Shown: one piece after another, positions 15,230 to 15,908 of the stretch
Numbering within the stretch: position 1 is the stretch's first letter
Layout of the letters: each line of letters starts with the position of its first letter
Origin: Streptomyces violaceoruber
Lineage (GTDB): Bacteria > Actinomycetota > Actinomycetes > Streptomycetales > Streptomycetaceae
NCBI GenBank assembly: GCA_000720805.1
Contig: JODI01000130.1
Location: 1-15,908, forward strand
Direction of reading: 5' to 3'
Length of the DNA stretch: 15,908 nucleotides
Notes under the pieces: model-generated
What the model saw: only the letters and a program-made list of their open reading frames with translations
Databases searched by the model: none
Told to the model about the DNA's origin: nothing
Made by a program: the position numbers and the translations under genes

Positions 15230-15260
15230 CCCCTTCCCCCTTCCAGTCCCAGGAGTTGCC

Positions 15261-15605
15261 ATGCTTCGAACGCTGCGCCGCGCCCTGCGAGCGGCACGTA
15301 TCCGCATTCCCGCCCGCCGGTTCGCCGCCGGGATCGCGGAACTGCCGCCCACCGCGCGCGAAGCGCTCGGCACCGATGTCACGGCCGGGGAGGCCATCGC
15401 CTACAACCGCGTCCGTGTCGCCGCCGCGACCGCCGTGGCCCTCTACCGCAGCGGATACACGCTGCCGATGACCGACGACGACCTGGACGACGCGGTGCTC
15501 GCCCTGGACTTCCCCTACTCGGTCCCGAGCGCGGAGACCCGCGCGTCCATCCGTGCCGCGCTCGCCGTCCTGGACGCCGACTACACCGTCACCGTCACCC
15601 ACTGA
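15261..15605 (+). CDS. Small orphan protein, 114 residues
   Basis: ATG 15261 is preceded by AGGAG (15251-15255) at 5-base spacing. The N-terminus is basic (MLRTLRRALRAARIRIPARR) and may form an amphipathic or nucleic-acid-facing helix. The rest is a small alpha/beta region (TAGEAIAYNRVRVAAATAVA) with an acidic patch (MTDDDLDDAVLALDFPYS). No family is recognised. The gene has the same promoter and leader type as the upstream zinc-ribbon gene, so the two are probably co-regulated although unrelated in sequence. It ends with TGA at 15603-15605. Confidence 0.7.
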   Translation: MLRTLRRALRAARIRIPARRFAAGIAELPPTAREALGTDVTAGEAIAYNRVRVAAATAVALYRSGYTLPMTDDDLDDAVLALDFPYSVPSAETRASIRAALAVLDADYTVTVTH

Positions 15606-15625
15606 CCAGCCGTCCGCCCTGGCTT

Positions 15626-15653
15626 GCGGGCCGCCCCGACCACGGCGGCCCGC
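15626..15653 (+). terminator. GC hairpin before last gene
   Basis: GCGGGCCGCC (15626-15635) and GGCGGCCCGC (15644-15653) pair perfectly around an 8-base loop. The stem ends 2 bases before the GGAAGGAG ribosome binding site of the last gene. It may terminate the upstream transcript or control the downstream start. Confidence 0.5.
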
Positions 15654-15667
15654 GCGGAAGGAGCCCG

Positions 15668-15907
15668 GTGTTCCTCGTCGTACCCGACCCCGCCCACGGA
15701 CTCGTCGCCGCCCCGCAGTCCTCCGACGACCTCACGCCCGTCACCGAACAGTCCCTTGCAGCCCACGGGTTCACCTGGAACAACGAGATCGAGGCGTACA
15801 CCCGCCAGGCCGACCACGACCCCGCGGCCGTGGACGGCACCGCCGGCATGCTGCGCGCGCTGGGCCACTACGTCTTCTCCGCCTACAGGCCGCTGCCCAG
15901 GAGGTGA
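15668..15907 (+). CDS. Small orphan protein, 79 residues
   Basis: GTG 15668 follows GGAAGGAG (15656-15663). The peptide runs MFLVVPDPAHGLVAAPQSSD, later HGFTWNNEIEAYTRQADHDP, then a hydrophobic end GHYVFSAYRPLPRR, and stops with TGA at 15905-15907. The first residues are mildly hydrophobic but too short for a signal peptide. I recognise this type as a common small gene of Streptomyces plasmids and ICEs, without known function. The final bases AGGAGGTGAC (15899-15908) are an excellent ribosome binding site, so another gene probably starts just beyond the window. Confidence 0.65.
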   Translation: MFLVVPDPAHGLVAAPQSSDDLTPVTEQSLAAHGFTWNNEIEAYTRQADHDPAAVDGTAGMLRALGHYVFSAYRPLPRR

Positions 15908-15908
15908 C

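Overview
The window looks like accessory DNA from Streptomyces or a close relative. It is GC-rich, has GTG starts and strong G/C third-position bias, and is packed with small orphan genes, a gene fragment, a transposase remnant and conflict-type genes. That mix is typical of a chromosome arm, a plasmid or an integrated element. No rRNA, tRNA, CRISPR array, integrase or intact transposase was seen.

Layout. 1-1052: an orphan gene that appears frameshifted near its 3' end, then a strand-asymmetric C/A-rich tract. 1062-3032: the C-terminal two thirds of an SF2 helicase with helicase-associated repeats; its Walker A and DEAH half is missing. 3187-4194: a 43-residue membrane-type peptide and a helix-turn-helix protein, ending in a strong bidirectional terminator. 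4260-4699 (minus): a small helical orphan with a probable frameshift. 4946-7884: a three-gene ABC three-component (ABC-3C) conflict operon made of effector with ABC-3C C-terminal region, middle component and DUF2326-type ABC ATPase. 8035-9300 (minus): a Schlafen/AlbA_2-domain protein behind a clear leaderless promoter. 9512-11462: three unrecognised genes. 11463-12401: a gene-poor stretch with a 12-bp-spaced CGCAAC array and a 5' remnant of an IS256/Mutator transposase. 12454-13188 (minus): a PLAT-like plus C1q/tail-fibre-like protein with a perfect terminator hairpin. 13465-15907: small plasmid- or ICE-style genes, two of them carrying the same promoter and 5' leader cassette.

How the genes fit together. 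The ABC-3C operon is translationally coupled: ATGA overlap between effector and middle component, and a 23-nt overlap between middle component and ATPase. The middle component has lost one base at about 6025-6030. As a result its reading frame runs in phase into the ATPase, and an automatic annotation would show a false 668-residue fusion. With the AlbA_2 protein and the HTH protein, 3.3-9.3 kb has the look of a defence or conflict island.

The most original regulatory signal is the duplicated leader at 14275-14398 and 15144-15260. Both copies have a TTCACA-N16-TATTAT promoter, a conserved downstream block, and a hairpin whose stem shows a compensatory G-C to A-T change. Three genes in the first 6.2 kb show single-base frameshifts, so either the region is decaying or the assembly carries indel errors. 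All functions are read from motifs and family memory; no search was run.
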